The notes under the pieces are model-generated. The model was not told the origin of the DNA. It saw only the letters and a program-made list of their open reading frames with translations, and did not search any database. The position numbers and the translations under genes are program-made. 64,000 nucleotides of DNA from assembly GCA_009746045.1 (NCBI GenBank), contig RPFO01001698.1:1-64000 (forward strand). The letters run 5' to 3'. The stretch comes from Mesostigma viride. Its lineage: Eukaryota > Streptophyta > Mesostigmatophyceae > Mesostigmatales > Mesostigmataceae. Positions 39,870 through 51,143 of this stretch are shown one piece after another; position 1 is the first letter of the stretch; each line of letters starts with the position of its first letter.

Positions 39870-40008
39870 GCCGCGAAAGAAGCCTTTATTATTTATGATG
39901 TAATAAATCATTCGTTTCCGCTTTCCATGCATGCGTGCGGTTTTCGTGTCCATACATAGACAATTTATTAGGCCGTTTCATTAGGCCGATTGTTGCGCGC
40001 GCGGGGCG
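39870..40008. other. AT-rich intergenic stretch
   Basis: 139 bases with several AATAAA-like and TTTATTA sequences between convergent genes. These could serve as 3'-end signals for both. No gene seen. Confidence 0.3.
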
Positions 40009-40209
40009 TCAATCGCCACCGTGATTCGCGGCGTTGTATCGTCGCTCGAACTCGTCTAGGTGGAGCGGCGTAGGGTCGTTCCGCGGAACAGACGCCAAGA
40101 GTTCGCGCACTTCCGAAACAGGGAAGTAGGGCGACGAAAAGGCTTCTTGCGCTCTCCTGCGCCGATTCTCGCGGCACGATACGATGGGCGCCTTATCGGG
40201 GCAGTTCAT
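40009..40209 (-). CDS. Small protein, 66 aa
   Basis: ATG start MNCPDKAPIVSCRENRRR. Basic helix (RRRRAQEAFSS) then a proline-containing region (VPRNDPTPLHLDEFERRY). Overlaps the end of the upstream gene by 17 bases, which suggests coupling. No family recognised. Confidence 0.5.
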   Translation of the reverse strand: MNCPDKAPIVSCRENRRRRAQEAFSSPYFPVSEVRELLASVPRNDPTPLHLDEFERRYNAANHGGD

Positions 40210-40555
40210 GGTCGAAGGGAGGAGGAGAGCTCGAGGAGGTGAGAGTGGGGAAGACCGGGTCGCTCGCGGCTTTTATGTCCTTCGTGATCGTGTCGTTTCT
40301 GCCGATCGTGTCGGTTCGATCGCGTTCGGCCGACAAGCGGTTGTAACCGTTTTGGATCGCGAACCTTCTGGCCTCCTTCACTCTCCGGACCATCACGTAT
40401 CCACAGTGGCGACAGAGTCGGTTCATCCGCTCGCAGCAGTTGCCGCAGAGGTTCAGACAATCGGCGTGCTCGATGAGCTCGAGCTCCCCGATTCCCGGGC
40501 AGTCGTCGCCACCACGCCCGGGGGAGGGGTCGGGGTGGAAGCAGATTCTCTCCAT
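40193..40555 (-). CDS. Cys-rich zinc-finger protein, 120 aa
   Basis: After MERICFHPDPSPG, residues ~33-52 read C-LNLC-GNCC-ERMNRLCRHCGY, giving C-x2-C-x8-C-x2-C type pairs. A basic region follows (RRVKEARRFAIQNG). The C-terminus is Ser/Pro-rich. It likely binds zinc and maybe nucleic acid; the specific family is not clear. Confidence 0.6.
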   Translation of the reverse strand: MERICFHPDPSPGRGGDDCPGIGELELIEHADCLNLCGNCCERMNRLCRHCGYVMVRRVKEARRFAIQNGYNRLSAERDRTDTIGRNDTITKDIKAASDPVFPTLTSSSSPPPFDHELPR

Positions 40556-40632
40556 GTCTCACTCGGAGTGCGGTCGAGTGTCGGCTCCGCGTTTTATCAT
40601 TCCCAATGTGTCGGATCGTGTCGTCCCAGTGA

Positions 40633-41229
40633 TCACAGATCGGACGGCGCGGTCCAGAACGCGTAGGCAAATGTCTTGGTCGACGCGTCCGCCTCCTTCA
40701 CGACCGTGATCCCCCACGATCCGCCGTCGAACACCGTGTGTTTCAACGTCCGGGTCGGGAACCGGTCCGCGAAACGGCCGGAACGGCTCTCGGGCTTGAT
40801 CGCCTGGAGCCACTTCTTCGAGAAGTACCCGTCATCCAACGCCGTGACGACCTCCTTCTCTCTGGCTTCGGGCGTCGCGTCGGATTTCTCGGCGCGCGCC
40901 GCGTCCTCCGCCATGATGAAGCCGCCGTCGCTCTCCAACACGTACCATTTCGGCAGCTCCTCGTCCTTGAACTCGAACGCCAGCTGAAACGGACCACCGT
41001 TGAGTTTGGTCAACACCTTGGCGGCCTCCTCTTTCGGGATCGCGGGAATCTTGTCCTTCGTCACGCTCTCCCCGACGTACCATCTAGACCCGAGACAGAT
41101 CTGCTCCTTCCACTTCGCCTCCTTGCACTCGCCGACCTCCGCCTCCCTCTCCTCCGCGACCTTGTACAGGTACCATCCGCCGGCTCCCAGTGCCACGCCG
41201 AGCGGGAGGAGCAGCAACGCCGCGCTCAT
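40633..41229 (-). CDS. Membrane-anchored protein with paired repeats, 198 aa
   Basis: An N-terminal anchor (ALLLLPLGVALGAGGWYLY) is followed by a soluble region of repeated type: GSRWYVGESVTKDK, LAFEFKDEELPKWYVLESDG, and KTFAYAFWTAP. Intact. The exposed part is Lys/Glu-rich. Such N-anchored proteins occur on the inner virion membrane; function unknown. Confidence 0.6.
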   Translation of the reverse strand: MSAALLLLPLGVALGAGGWYLYKVAEEREAEVGECKEAKWKEQICLGSRWYVGESVTKDKIPAIPKEEAAKVLTKLNGGPFQLAFEFKDEELPKWYVLESDGGFIMAEDAARAEKSDATPEAREKEVVTALDDGYFSKKWLQAIKPESRSGRFADRFPTRTLKHTVFDGGSWGITVVKEADASTKTFAYAFWTAPSDL

Positions 41230-41263
41230 CTTTCACCCTGTCACCGTGTCGCCACAAAATAAA

Positions 41264-41731
41264 TCAGGCGATCGAACCGAACGGCGTCGCGTACCCCTCC
41301 TTGACCATCTCGTGGTTGACGTCGACCCCGTCCGCGTAGACGGTCGCGAGGACGCGGCCGAACGCGTCGAAACGGCCCATGCTCACGTCGACCAGTTTGG
41401 TGTTCGTGTCCAAGATCTTCTGCAAATCCGTCTGGGACAGGTCCACGTCTCCGAGTTGCAAGACGCAGTTCGTCACCTTACGGATGAGCGCGTTGCGGGA
41501 GATCTTCGCTCGATATCGGATCTCGTCCCTGTCCAGATCGTGCACGCGAGGATTGATCTCGGGCGCGTTGATCCCGGCCAGGCGCAACGTCAACTTCTGA
41601 GGCTGTGAGGACCAGGGGAACATCGTCACGACGCGCGCCGTGTCGCCGTCGTAGCAACTGACGACCTTGCACTGCAGCCGGAGCCCCTGCAACGTGAAGC
41701 TGTGGACGTCGCTGTCCTTGATGGTTTCCAT
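41264..41731 (-). CDS. Staphylococcal-nuclease-fold (SNase) enzyme
   Basis: 155 aa starting METIKDSDVHSFTLQG. CKVVSCYDGDTARVV, LRLAGINAPEI (the Arg and Glu that act in catalysis, eight residues apart, as in SNase) and DAFGRVLATVYADG (third catalytic Arg) followed by EMVKEGYA give the complete SNase signature. Calcium-dependent cleavage of DNA or RNA is expected. Signal peptide absent, so it acts inside the infected cell or virion. All key residues are present. The start was chosen at the ATG where Pro/Thr-rich low complexity ends. Confidence 0.85.
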   Translation of the reverse strand: METIKDSDVHSFTLQGLRLQCKVVSCYDGDTARVVTMFPWSSQPQKLTLRLAGINAPEINPRVHDLDRDEIRYRAKISRNALIRKVTNCVLQLGDVDLSQTDLQKILDTNTKLVDVSMGRFDAFGRVLATVYADGVDVNHEMVKEGYATPFGSIA

Positions 41732-41751
41732 CGTACTAACGGACGCGACGT

Positions 41752-42084
41752 TTATTTCGCCTCCGGAGACGACCCTGGCTCGTTCCGTGGCGGGGTCTTC
41801 GTCGTCGTCATTTGTCGACGTCGACGTCCCCGTCGTCGTCGTGGATGTCGTCGCCGTCGCGACGTCCTTCGTCGCGGGGGAGGAGGAGGAGGAGGGCGGG
41901 GAAGGTCGTACGTGCGTCGGTCCACGTAGACTACCGTGGGCACGTATCGCACGATGCGCACCTTGGGCTTGGCCGGGGCAGCCATGCGTCGGAGGTGCGT
42001 CACGCACATGTGAGAGCCTTTGGAATTCCGTTTGCACCGTGTCCCGGCCTTGGTCCGGGCGCAACACCGCACACGAGCCGACAT
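41752..42084 (-). CDS. Cys/His zinc-module protein, Arg-rich, 110 aa
   Basis: MSARVRCCARTKAGTRCKRN then SHMCVTHLRRM has the same C-x3-T-x2-G-x2-C...C-x2-H module as the gene at 25.06 kb. A Pro run, an RRRR-rich stretch and a Thr/Pro tail follow. Nucleic-acid binding is plausible. It is divergent from the first fibre gene, with a T9 tract between them. Alternative frames across the Pro run suggest the C-terminus could be altered by an indel. Confidence 0.55.
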   Translation of the reverse strand: MSARVRCCARTKAGTRCKRNSKGSHMCVTHLRRMAAPAKPKVRIVRYVPTVVYVDRRTYDLPRPPPPPPPRRRTSRRRRHPRRRRGRRRRQMTTTKTPPRNEPGSSPEAK

Positions 42085-42102
42085 CCGTTACGTACGTGTG
42101 CG

Positions 42103-42142
42103 TTTTTTTTTCTCCTGATAGGGTATAATACACTCACTAGAA
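42103..42142. promoter_or_regulatory. T9 + GTATAATAC promoter-like element of fibre gene 1
   Basis: TTTTTTTTT at 42103-42111, then CTCCTGATAGG, GTATAATAC and ~13 bases to the ATG at 42143. The same tract lies 18 bases from the divergent minus-strand ATG at 42084. Confidence 0.5.
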
Positions 42143-44850
42143 ATGGCCACCTCTCTCGACCAATTGTCCGTCGTGCGTTACGGAAAATTGTACACCACGG
42201 CTCTCATGGGCGATTTGGACGCCCAGGCGAGCGTCAAGGACCTGATCGTGAAGGCCCAGGACAGCATCATCATCAAGCCGAATCTCGGTCTCGGCGCAGA
42301 CGCCGTGAAGAAGTTTCAGATCATCGGCACGGCCAGCGTCGAGGGCGCCATGCAGGTCGACAACGTCGTGATCGACGACAACACCGTCAGCACGTCGACC
42401 GGGTCGCTGTCCCTTTCGTCCAATGCCGGGTCGGTGCGGTCGCGGACGTGATGGTGACCGCCGCGGCTCTGACCCCCTCTTCCGACGTCGACCTGTCCAT
42501 CGTCGGCGGTGCGACCAAGTCCGTCCTCGTGGAGGGCGTCAAGTTCACCGACAACGCGGTCACCACCTCCAGCGGCACCCTGGCGATCAGCTCTGCCGGG
42601 TCGTCCACGGCCGCGCTCAAGCTGGGCGGCGTCACCGTCACCGACGCCTCCGTGTCCTCCTCCACCGCCAACGGAAACCTGACCATGGCCTCCAACGGCG
42701 CCGGCGCCGTCCTGATGGACAACGTCCGTGTGAAGGCGTCCGGCATCAGCAACAACGTGGCCAACGCGGATCTCTCGATCACGTCCAACGGCACCGGGTC
42801 GGTCGCGATCGACAGCGTGAAGGTGAAGACCGCGAACATCACCACCAGCAGCGGGACTCTGTCCTTGACCTCGGCGGGGGCGGCGGCCAACCGGGTGGAC
42901 GTGGGCGGTCTCACAGTGACGAACGCGAGCATTAGCGCGGCGTCGGCGAGCACCGTGACGGTGGCGAAGGACCTGACCCTGACCAGCACGGCGGGGGCAG
43001 CGGCAAGGTGACCACCTCGGCGGGCAATCTGGAGCTGACCAGCGCGAGCGGCACGGTGGCGGTCACGGGGGCTCTGACGGGCTCTAGTACGATCACCAGC
43101 ACCGGCAACATGGTCGTGGGAGGGGACCTGAAGGTGGCGGGCGTGCTCGAGAGCACGAACGCCAGCGGAAACCTCGAGGTCATGGACAAGACCGTGAAGC
43201 TGAGCTACCAGCCCGGCTCTGCCACGATCATGGACTTCCCGTTCACCAGCAGCGCCAACGCCGTGGCCGCGTACAACATCAACGTCAGCACATTCGCCGG
43301 TGCGTCTGTCAGCGGAGGGGCCTTGAACATCAGCACCACCAACTCGTCCCGTGCTTTCTTCTACTACCCTTCAGCGTATACCAACATTCCAAAGACCGTC
43401 GTCGACTGGGCCACGGAAAATGTCAACGTGGAATTCCCGATGACCCTTACCGCCGGCCTGGCCACCAGCACGGCGGCAGGTATCAGTTCTTCGGTATCGA
43501 GAGTTTCAGCGACGCGGCCAACCAGGTTCAGTCGGCGATGCGTCTGTCCGCCGTGAGCGGCGCACTGCGTCTCGACAGGATTTCCGCTGGCGTCTCGCAG
43601 CCCGTGGTTACCTCGGACAACGTCAACTTTTTGAACGCCGCTGGCACCTACCTGGTCAAGTGGCTCTGTCCTACTCTGGCGGGGTTTGCACGGCCGCGTT
43701 CACCTACTCCAAGGATGGAGGGGCCACTGTGCCCATCACGTTCGGCGGCAGCCCCACGACCGTCGTGACCAACTCTTTCGCCAGCAACCTGTCTAGCACG
43801 CTCGGCATCGGCAGCTATAGCGAGACGGCTAACCAGAACTGGTCGGTCGACTACTTCAAGGTGACCAAGGGCGTGGCCTCGACGAACGCGGCCTCTGACA
43901 GCGCCGGTCTGTACGTGGACGGCAGCTCGTCCTACTCGAGCCGCGCCCTCACATGGCACATGGGCGCCGGCGAGACCTCCCAGGACAAGGGAGACCACAC
44001 TGGATCCTACTGGCACTTTGAGGGCGGGCAGCTCTTGCTATCTCGCACCATCGCCGCCTCCGACCGCGAGGCGCCCGCCACCAACGTCAACCTCGCCTCT
44101 CTTGCCAGTGGCAGCGACGCGCTCCGGTGGGAGTTTTCCTCGGGCAAGGCCAGCACCGTCGGCAGCGCCACCTTCAGTGGCACCGGCACCGTCGCCGCCG
44201 GCGTGCTCAAGGAGTCCGGCTCCCAGTTCGACACCGTGTCCCCCAACATCACCGGCACCTTCTCCCTGATCGTCAAGGTCCTCCCCCAGTTCGACCTGTC
44301 CACACTGACCCTCTTGACCGACCTGATCGGGTACGGCTGGCTGCAGGTTCAGGTCTCGAGCGGGGGCTTCCTGACCTTCTCGGACGGCCTCAACGCCGCC
44401 ATCGTCATGTCCACCCCCGTGCACGCCGAGCCGTTCACTCTGTGCATCACCATGAGCGGGGCGGAGGTCAAGTTCTATCTGGACGGCGTCCTCGTGGCCT
44501 CCTCGACCAACGGCTCGCTGGGATCCAACCCGCAGCTGGTGTTGAACGGTGCCGTCGTCGGCGACGTGTGGTACGATGACGTCCGCTTCGTCTCCGGCCA
44601 GGCGCTCGTCAACGCCAACACCATGCTGTACGGTTGGAAGGAGATGTATGCCGCCGACCAGACCGTCACGTACGGGTTCCGCATCGCCAACAACGAGGGG
44701 CTGCAACTCGTCAAGGTGCGCGGGTCGGGCGGCAGCAACGGGTGGGTCGGGATCAACCCCGCCCCGAACACCGTGACCTCCGGCAACAGCATGGGCGCCA
44801 TCGGGGCCGCAGCCGCCGCCGTCATCACCGAGAGCCAGATGTCGTATTAG
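42143..44850 (+). CDS. Fibre-like surface protein 1 (repeat stalk + LamG-like region), four frame changes
   Basis: About 900 aa. The head (MATSLDQLSVVRYGKLYTT, KDLIVKAQDSIIIKPN) is shared with the next two genes. A stalk of ~24-residue V-x-N/D-V-x-V-x-D-N/A-x-V-S/T-T-S-S-G repeats (GATKSVLVEGVKFTDNAV, NGTGSVAIDSVKVKT) suggests a beta-solenoid. Next comes WHMGAGETSQDKGDHTGSYW, a LamG/concanavalin-type segment (FTLCITMSGAEVKFYLDGVL, VWYDDVRF) and the end YGWKEMYAADQTVTYGFRIA. Frame changes near 42435, 43000, 43480 and 43665; comparison with gene 2 shows one missing base at the first two. Probably a virion fibre or adhesin, by inference from architecture. Confidence 0.75.
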
Positions 44851-44910
44851 AGAATGACGGATAGAGCGGCACCATATATTTTCTGTACTTCAAGTATACG
44901 CGAATAAAAA

Positions 44911-47900
44911 ATGGCCACGTCGCTGGACAAACTCAAAATTGCTCGTTTCGGAAAACTGCACGCGACCGATCTGATGGGCGATCTGAAACCGGATGCGAGC
45001 GTCAAGGACCTGGTCTTCAAGGCGCAGGACAGCATCCTAGTGAAGCCCAACAAGGGGATGGGCGCAGACGCGTTGAAAAAGTTCAAGGTCATCGGGACGG
45101 CGGACATCGACGGGGCGCTGCAGGTCGACAACGTCACGTTGGATGGCAACACGGTCAGCACGGTCTCCGGCAATCTCGCCCTGTCCTCCCACGCGGGGAC
45201 TGTGCGGGTCTCGGACGTGGTGATGACCGCCGCCGCCTTGGCTCCCTCCTCCGATGTCGATATTTCCATCACGGGAGGCGCGACCAAGTCGGTCCTCGTG
45301 GAGGGCGTCAAGTTCACCGACAACGCGGTCACCACCTCGAGCGGCACTTTGGCCATCAGCTCAGCGGGGTCCTCCGCGGCCGCCCTCAAGCTGGGCGGCG
45401 TCACTGTAACAGACGCATCTCTGTCCGCCTCGAAAACAGATCTCAACATGAACTTGGTTTCGAACGGCACCGGCGCCGTCCTGGTGGACAACGTCCGAGT
45501 CAAGACGTCCGGCATCGGCAACAACGTGGCCGATGCGGATCTTTCCATCACCTCGAACGGCACCGGTTCGGTTACCGTGGATAGCGTGAAGGTGAAGACC
45601 GCAGGCATCACCACCAGCAGCGGGACTCTGTCCTTGACCTCGGCGGGGGCGGCGGCCAACCGCGTGGATGTGGGCGGGATCTCCGTGACCAATGCCACGA
45701 TGAGCGCCGTGTCGTCGTCCACGGTGGCGGTGACCAAGGACCTGACCCTGACGAGCACGGCAGGCGGCAGCGGCAAAGTGACGACCAGTGCGGGCAATCT
45801 CGAGCTGACGAGCGCAAGCGGCACGGTGGCCGTCGCAGGAGCCCTTACGAGCTCCAACACGATCACCAGCGCCGGGAACGCGGTGGCGGGAGGGGATGTG
45901 AAGGTGGCGGGCGTTCTCGAGAGCACGAACGCGACCGGGAATCTCGAAATCGTGGACAAAACCGTGAAGTTGGGATACCAGACCGGGTCAACCCCCATCA
46001 TGGACTTCCAATTCACCAACTCCGCAAACGCGATCGGGGCGTACAACATCAACCTGAGCGCGTTCTCGGGTGCGAGCCTCAGTGGAGGCCAGCTCGTCAT
46101 CAACACGACGCTTTCCTCTCGAGCGGCGTTTTACTACCCGACCCAAGGCACCAACATCCCCTCGTCTGTATTTAATCTTACGACCGACAGCGTAGTCGTC
46201 GAATTCCCCATTACCATTACCAGTGCGTTGGCGACGAGCGCTTCCGGTGACCTGCAATTCTTCACGATCGAACAAAAAGGAACGGGGAACTCTTTCATCA
46301 GGTTTCTAACTCGATCTGGAGCCTTGGCACTCAACGTCCAGAAGACCACGAGCACAACGTCCTACTATACCGACGCAAACAATTTCTTGACGTCCGCTGG
46401 CACCTACACCTTCAGGATCAACTTGGAAAGGCCTAGCGGGCGTATGACACTTTCGTACAAAAAGGACGGGGGGGCATTTACCACCTTCACATACGACGGC
46501 GGTGCTAGTTCCACCTTTAACGTTGCGGATATCTTTTGGAGGGACTCGACTTACACGAATGTCATCATGTTCGGCAGCATTAACCAAACATCCAACCAGA
46601 ACTGGATGGTCGACTACTTCACTCTCACCAAGGGCATGGGCTCAACCAACGCGGCTTCCGACAATGCCGGTCTGTACATAGACGGCAGCTCGTCGTACTC
46701 GAGTCGCGCGCTGACCTGGCACGCGGGCGCCGGCGAGACCTCGCAAGACAAGGGGGACAACACCGGCTCCTACTGGCACTTCGAGGGCGGGCAGCTCTTG
46801 CTGTCCCGCACCATCGCCGCCGCCGACCGCGAGGCGCCCGGAACCGAGATGAATCTCGCTGCTCTGGCGTCGGGGTCCGATGACGCGCGGTGGGAATTCA
46901 ACACGAACGCCGTGTCCGAGGTCGGGGGCAAGACCTTGACGCTCGTGTCCGGGGCCACCGTTTCCGGCGGCGTCCTGCGTTTGAACGACTCGGGGACGCA
47001 GAGTGCCACGTGCGCCGCGTCCCTCCCCAACGGCACGTTCTCCATCATGGCGAAGGTGACCCCCGGGGCGGACCTGTCCTCGACGGCAGCCAATGACATG
47101 GTCTTGGCGTCGTACGGAGGGGCGGGCTCCGGCTCCAACACCGCGTGGCTGGGAAGGTGGTTCGACGACCCCAACAATCTGACGAGCGTGGCCAACACGG
47201 GGACGGGCACGAGCGGGTCGTTCGTCGGCGTGACCGCCGTCAGTGGCGCAGTGACGTGTCCCGCACAGAGTTCGAACACCCGTTACGTCCAAATGACCGA
47301 TCTCAACACGACCGGAGCCACCGCCAACGATGGGTACGGAGAGTGGACGGTGGAAGCTCGAGTGAAGACGAGTTTGATCGGGAACACTGGTTCTTTTAAC
47401 GTCTTCTGGATCGGAGACGATTATGCCGGTTCCGGCAACGGTGCGCGAATCAGCATCCATTGCTCCAATACCGTTCTGTACCTCGGCACCGAGGACAGTG
47501 GTGGGCTGGGAGATCGTCTTCTCCGTGTCCCGTTCGCGTATCTCGAAGCTCTCACGAGCGCCGGTAACACTCCTACCAACGGTGCCTATCACAAGTACCG
47601 CCTTCTACGGAAGTCGTACACCGCCGGGACGCAAACCTCCGACCCGCGCGACCTCTTCAGTCTCTGGTATGACGACGTCGAGGTAAGCTTACAGGTCGGT
47701 GTGAACAACGTGACCCTTACAAACCTGATTATGAGAAACACCGTGATCAAGGCGGCCGACGCGTACCTCCGGATCGGGGGTACCACTCGCCAGCCGTCTG
47801 GGCAGGAGGTCACTGTGGATTACGTCAGCTTCCGTAACGCCGCGGTCGCGGCATCCGCGCTCACGCGCGTGACGGTGACCAATGGCGGATGCTTGACCCT

Positions 47901-48379
47901 CACGGACGGAACCGCCTCTGTCCAGACGTCGCAGGTCGTGGGGGAGACCCCGTTCTCTATGGCCATTGTGCGTGACGGCAGCCTTTCGTCGACACGTCTG
48001 TACGTGGACGGCGTGCTGTCGGCCACGATCGCTTCGTCGGTGGACGTGGGTGCTCTGCCCACACTGACTGGGTCCCGGCAAGGCGCAGTCCGGCTACTCG
48101 TTGTGGTTCGACGACGTGCGTGTCAAGAACGCGGCGATCACGGACGCGAATACCCAGCTGTACGGATGGAAGGAGATGTACGCCGCCAGTCAGACCGTCA
48201 CCTACGGTTTCCGCATCTCCAACAATGAGGGGTTGCAACTCGTCAAGGTGTGCGGGTCGGGTGGCGGCGGGTGGGTCGGGCTCAACCCCGCCCCGAACAC
48301 CGTCACCTGGGGGAACAGCATGGGCGCCGTCGGGTCCGCCCCCGCCTCCGTCCTCGTCGAGAGCCAAATGTCCTTCTGA
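44911..48379 (+). CDS. Fibre-like surface protein 2, one frame change near 48075
   Basis: The best preserved of the three paralogues, about 1,156 aa and uninterrupted for 1,060 codons. The head MATSLDKLKIARFGKLHATD, the same stalk repeats, WHAGAGETSQDKGDNTGSYW, and two LamG-like regions (~residues 640-760 and ~790-1080; e.g. GYGEWTVEARVKTSLIG, LFSLWYDDVEVSL). It ends YGWKEMYAASQTVTYGF after the frame change. AAGTATACGCGAATAAAAA precedes the ATG, the usual promoter core. The extra LamG-like domain relative to gene 1 suggests domain gain. Confidence 0.8.
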
Positions 48380-48422
48380 AAGTAAAAATTATCTAAGCGA
48401 AATGTATACCACATAGTCGATC

Positions 48423-50986
48423 ATGGCGTCCGTACTGCTTTGCGAGAACCTCGGGGCCTCCAAGTTCCGTCGCATGTTCACCAATGAGATCCTGGGTGAC
48501 ACGGCGACGAGCGCGAGCATGAAGGACCTCCTGATCAAGGCCCAAAATAACATCATCATCCAGCCAAACTTTGGTATGGGTCCCACGCCAGCAAGTCCTT
48601 CACCGTCGATGGGAACGCCACCGTCACTGGCACCCTGCGCACCAACGGTCTGAACGGGATCAATAACAGCCTGACCGTCGAGAACGTCACTTTCCAGGAC
48701 AGTTCCCTGACCGCGTCCGACAGCGTGTTGTCCCTCCGCGGTCAGACCAGTGTCCAGGTCGAGGATGTCGTCGTCAACAACAACGCCATGCAGCCCGCGA
48801 CCGACGTGGACCTCGTCCTCTCCGCCGGCGCGACCAAGTCCGTGCTCGTCGAGGGCGTCAAGGTGACCGACAACGTCATCAGCACCTCCAACGGCGATCT
48901 GGACGTCACCTCCGCCTCCGGCGTCGTCCACATCGAGAATCTGTCCGTCGCCGACGGCGCCGTGTCCACCACCTCCGGCCCCCTCACCCTGGCCTCCGCG
49001 GCCGGGACCGTGCAGGTCGAGGACGTCGTCTTCACCGACGCCGCCCTGTCCGTCGCCACGGCGACATGACCCTCACCGCCGGCGCCGGCGCCTCTGTCCA
49101 TGTCGAGAACGTGACAGTCGCGGACGGCGCTGTCAGCACCTCCTCCGGCCCCCTCACCCTGGCCTCCGCGGCCGGGACCGTGCAGGTCGAGGACGTCGTC
49201 TTCGCCGACGCCGCCCTGTCCGTCGCCAGCGGTGATCTTTCCATCACCGCCGGCACCGGCGCCTCGGTCCGCGTCGAGGACGTGACCATCGCGGACGGTG
49301 CGGTCAGCACCGCCTCGGGCGCTCTGACTCTCGCCTCTGCTGCCGGCACCGTGCAGGTCGAGGACGTCGTCTTCACTGACGCGGCCATGTCCGTCGTCAG
49401 CGGGGACATCTCCATCACCGCCGGGTCGGGCGCCGCCGTCAAGGTGGAGAACGTGACCGTCGCGGACAACGCAGTCAGCACCGTCTCGGGCGCTCTGACT
49501 CTGAGCTCCAACGCCGGCACCGTGCAGGTCGAGGACGTCTGTTCACCGACGCGGCCATGTCCGCGGTCGGCGACATCGATATGACCCTCACCGCGGGCGC
49601 CACCAAGTCCGTCATCATCGAGAACGTCAAGGTGACCGACAACACCGTCAGCACCTCCGCCAACGGTCTCTCCATCACCTCCGCGTCCGGGACCGTCGCC
49701 GTCGAGGATGTGACCTTCACCGACAGCGCCCTCGCGACCGCGAACAACGTGCTGTCTCTGGACGCCGCCCAGTCCGTGGCCATCACCAAGGACCTCGTCC
49801 TCACCAGCACGGCCACCGGCAGCGGCAAGATCAACACCTCCGCGGGCATCCTGGAGCTCACCTCCGCCACCGGCGTCGTCAAGATTTCCGGCCAGCTGCA
49901 GGTGGACGGCGCGGTGAACAGCGTGACGACCACGGAGACCAACGTCGACGTCGTCGACAAGACCATGACTCTCGCCCACGTTGAGAACGGCACCGCCACC
50001 AACGCCAACGCCAACGGCGGTGGTATCTTCATGGACGGCAACTCCGCCTTCTCGGATCGTGCCATCACATGGCACATGGGCGAGGGGGAGACCTCCCAGG
50101 ACAAGGGTGACCACACCGGCTCCTACTGGCACTTTGAGGGCGGTCAGCTGCTGTTCTCCGCACCATCGCCGAGGCCGACCGGTACGCTCCGGGCACGACT
50201 GTCCTCCTCTCCTCGCTCGCGTCCGGCTCGGACGACGTGCGTTGGGAGTTCAACTCCGGCGCCACCTCGGAGGTGGGCGCCAAGACGGTCACTCTGAACG
50301 GCGGCGCGTCCATCGTGGACGGCGTCTTGAAGATCAACGACTCCGGTCTTCAGAGCGCCTCGTGCTCCGACTCCCTTCCCAGCGGCACCTTCACCCTCGT
50401 GACCAAGGTGACCCCCAAGTCCGACCTGACGAGCTCGAGCGCGAACGGTCTCGTCCTGCTGTCGTACGGCACGACCACCGTCACCGTGACCAACGCCGGC
50501 CACCTCACCGTGTCCGACGGCACCACTTCGGCCCAGTCCTCCGCGGCCCTTCTGCAGGGCGTCGAGTCCTTCACCTTGGCCGTGGTCCGTGACGGCACCG
50601 CCACGACTCTGTACCTGAACGGCGTCCTGGTGGCGACCATCAGCGCGTCCGTCAACGTCGGCGCGTCGCCGACCCTGACCCTCGGCCCCGGCATGGCTCT
50701 GCCCGGGTACGCCATCTGGTACGACGACGTCCGCGTGAAGGCCGCGGCCCTCACCGCCGCCAACACCCAGCTGTACGGCTGGAAGGAGATGTACGCCCAG
50801 TCGCAGACCGTCACCTACGGTTTCCGCATCGGGAACGACGAGAGCATGCAGCTCGTGAAGATCCGCGGTTCCGGATCCCACAGTCGCGCGATGTCCAACC
50901 CGGCGCCCAATACCGTTACGAACAGCAACAACATGGGCGCCATCGGATCCACTTCTCTCGACATCGTGTCCGAGTCGATGAACTGA
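48423..50986 (+). CDS. Fibre-like surface protein 3, four frame changes
   Basis: About 855 aa. The head MASVLLCENLGASKFRRMFT is the most divergent. The stalk is the longest and most regular: VEDVVFTDAALSVASGD and IADGAVSTASGALTLASAAG alternate every ~24 residues, with DNA nearly identical between units at 48950-49500, as in recent tandem amplification. Then WHMGEGETSQDKGDHTGSYW, LamG-like IWYDDVRVKAAAL, and YGWKEMYAQSQTVTYGF. Frame changes near 48590, 49065, 49540 and 50155. In each the alignment with neighbouring repeat units or with genes 1 and 2 points to lost bases. Confidence 0.75.
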
Positions 50987-51112
50987 GGAGGGCCAATTCT
51001 GACCGACCGATCGGCCGACGTGTCGTCTTAACTTGCTGATCGTGTCGTTTAACTTAATAAAATGTCGGTGAGGACAAATATAAAAAGAGGGGTGTGGGCC
51101 TGTGGCGTCCTC

Positions 51113-51135
51113 CCTCTCTCTCTCTCTCTCTTGCA
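51113..51135. repeat. (CT)n tract ending TTGCAG before a start codon
   Basis: CTCTCTCTCTCT then TTGCAGTCCCACC and ATG (51144). It resembles a polypyrimidine/AG acceptor, but I find no matching upstream exon in frame. More likely a leader or microsatellite like the one at 39451. Confidence 0.7.
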
Positions 51136-51143
51136 GTCCCACC

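Noticed and set aside
46642-47592. Long minus-strand frames opposite the fibre genes (also 44038-44706, 42387-42989, 49032-50132)
   Set aside because: GC-rich repeat genes leave the opposite strand open; products are Gly/Arg or Val/Thr shadows with no homology.
51062-51143. Intron with acceptor CTCTTGCAG before 51144
   Set aside because: A possible upstream exon from the ATG at 51062 would join out of frame with the gene, and other genes here lack introns.
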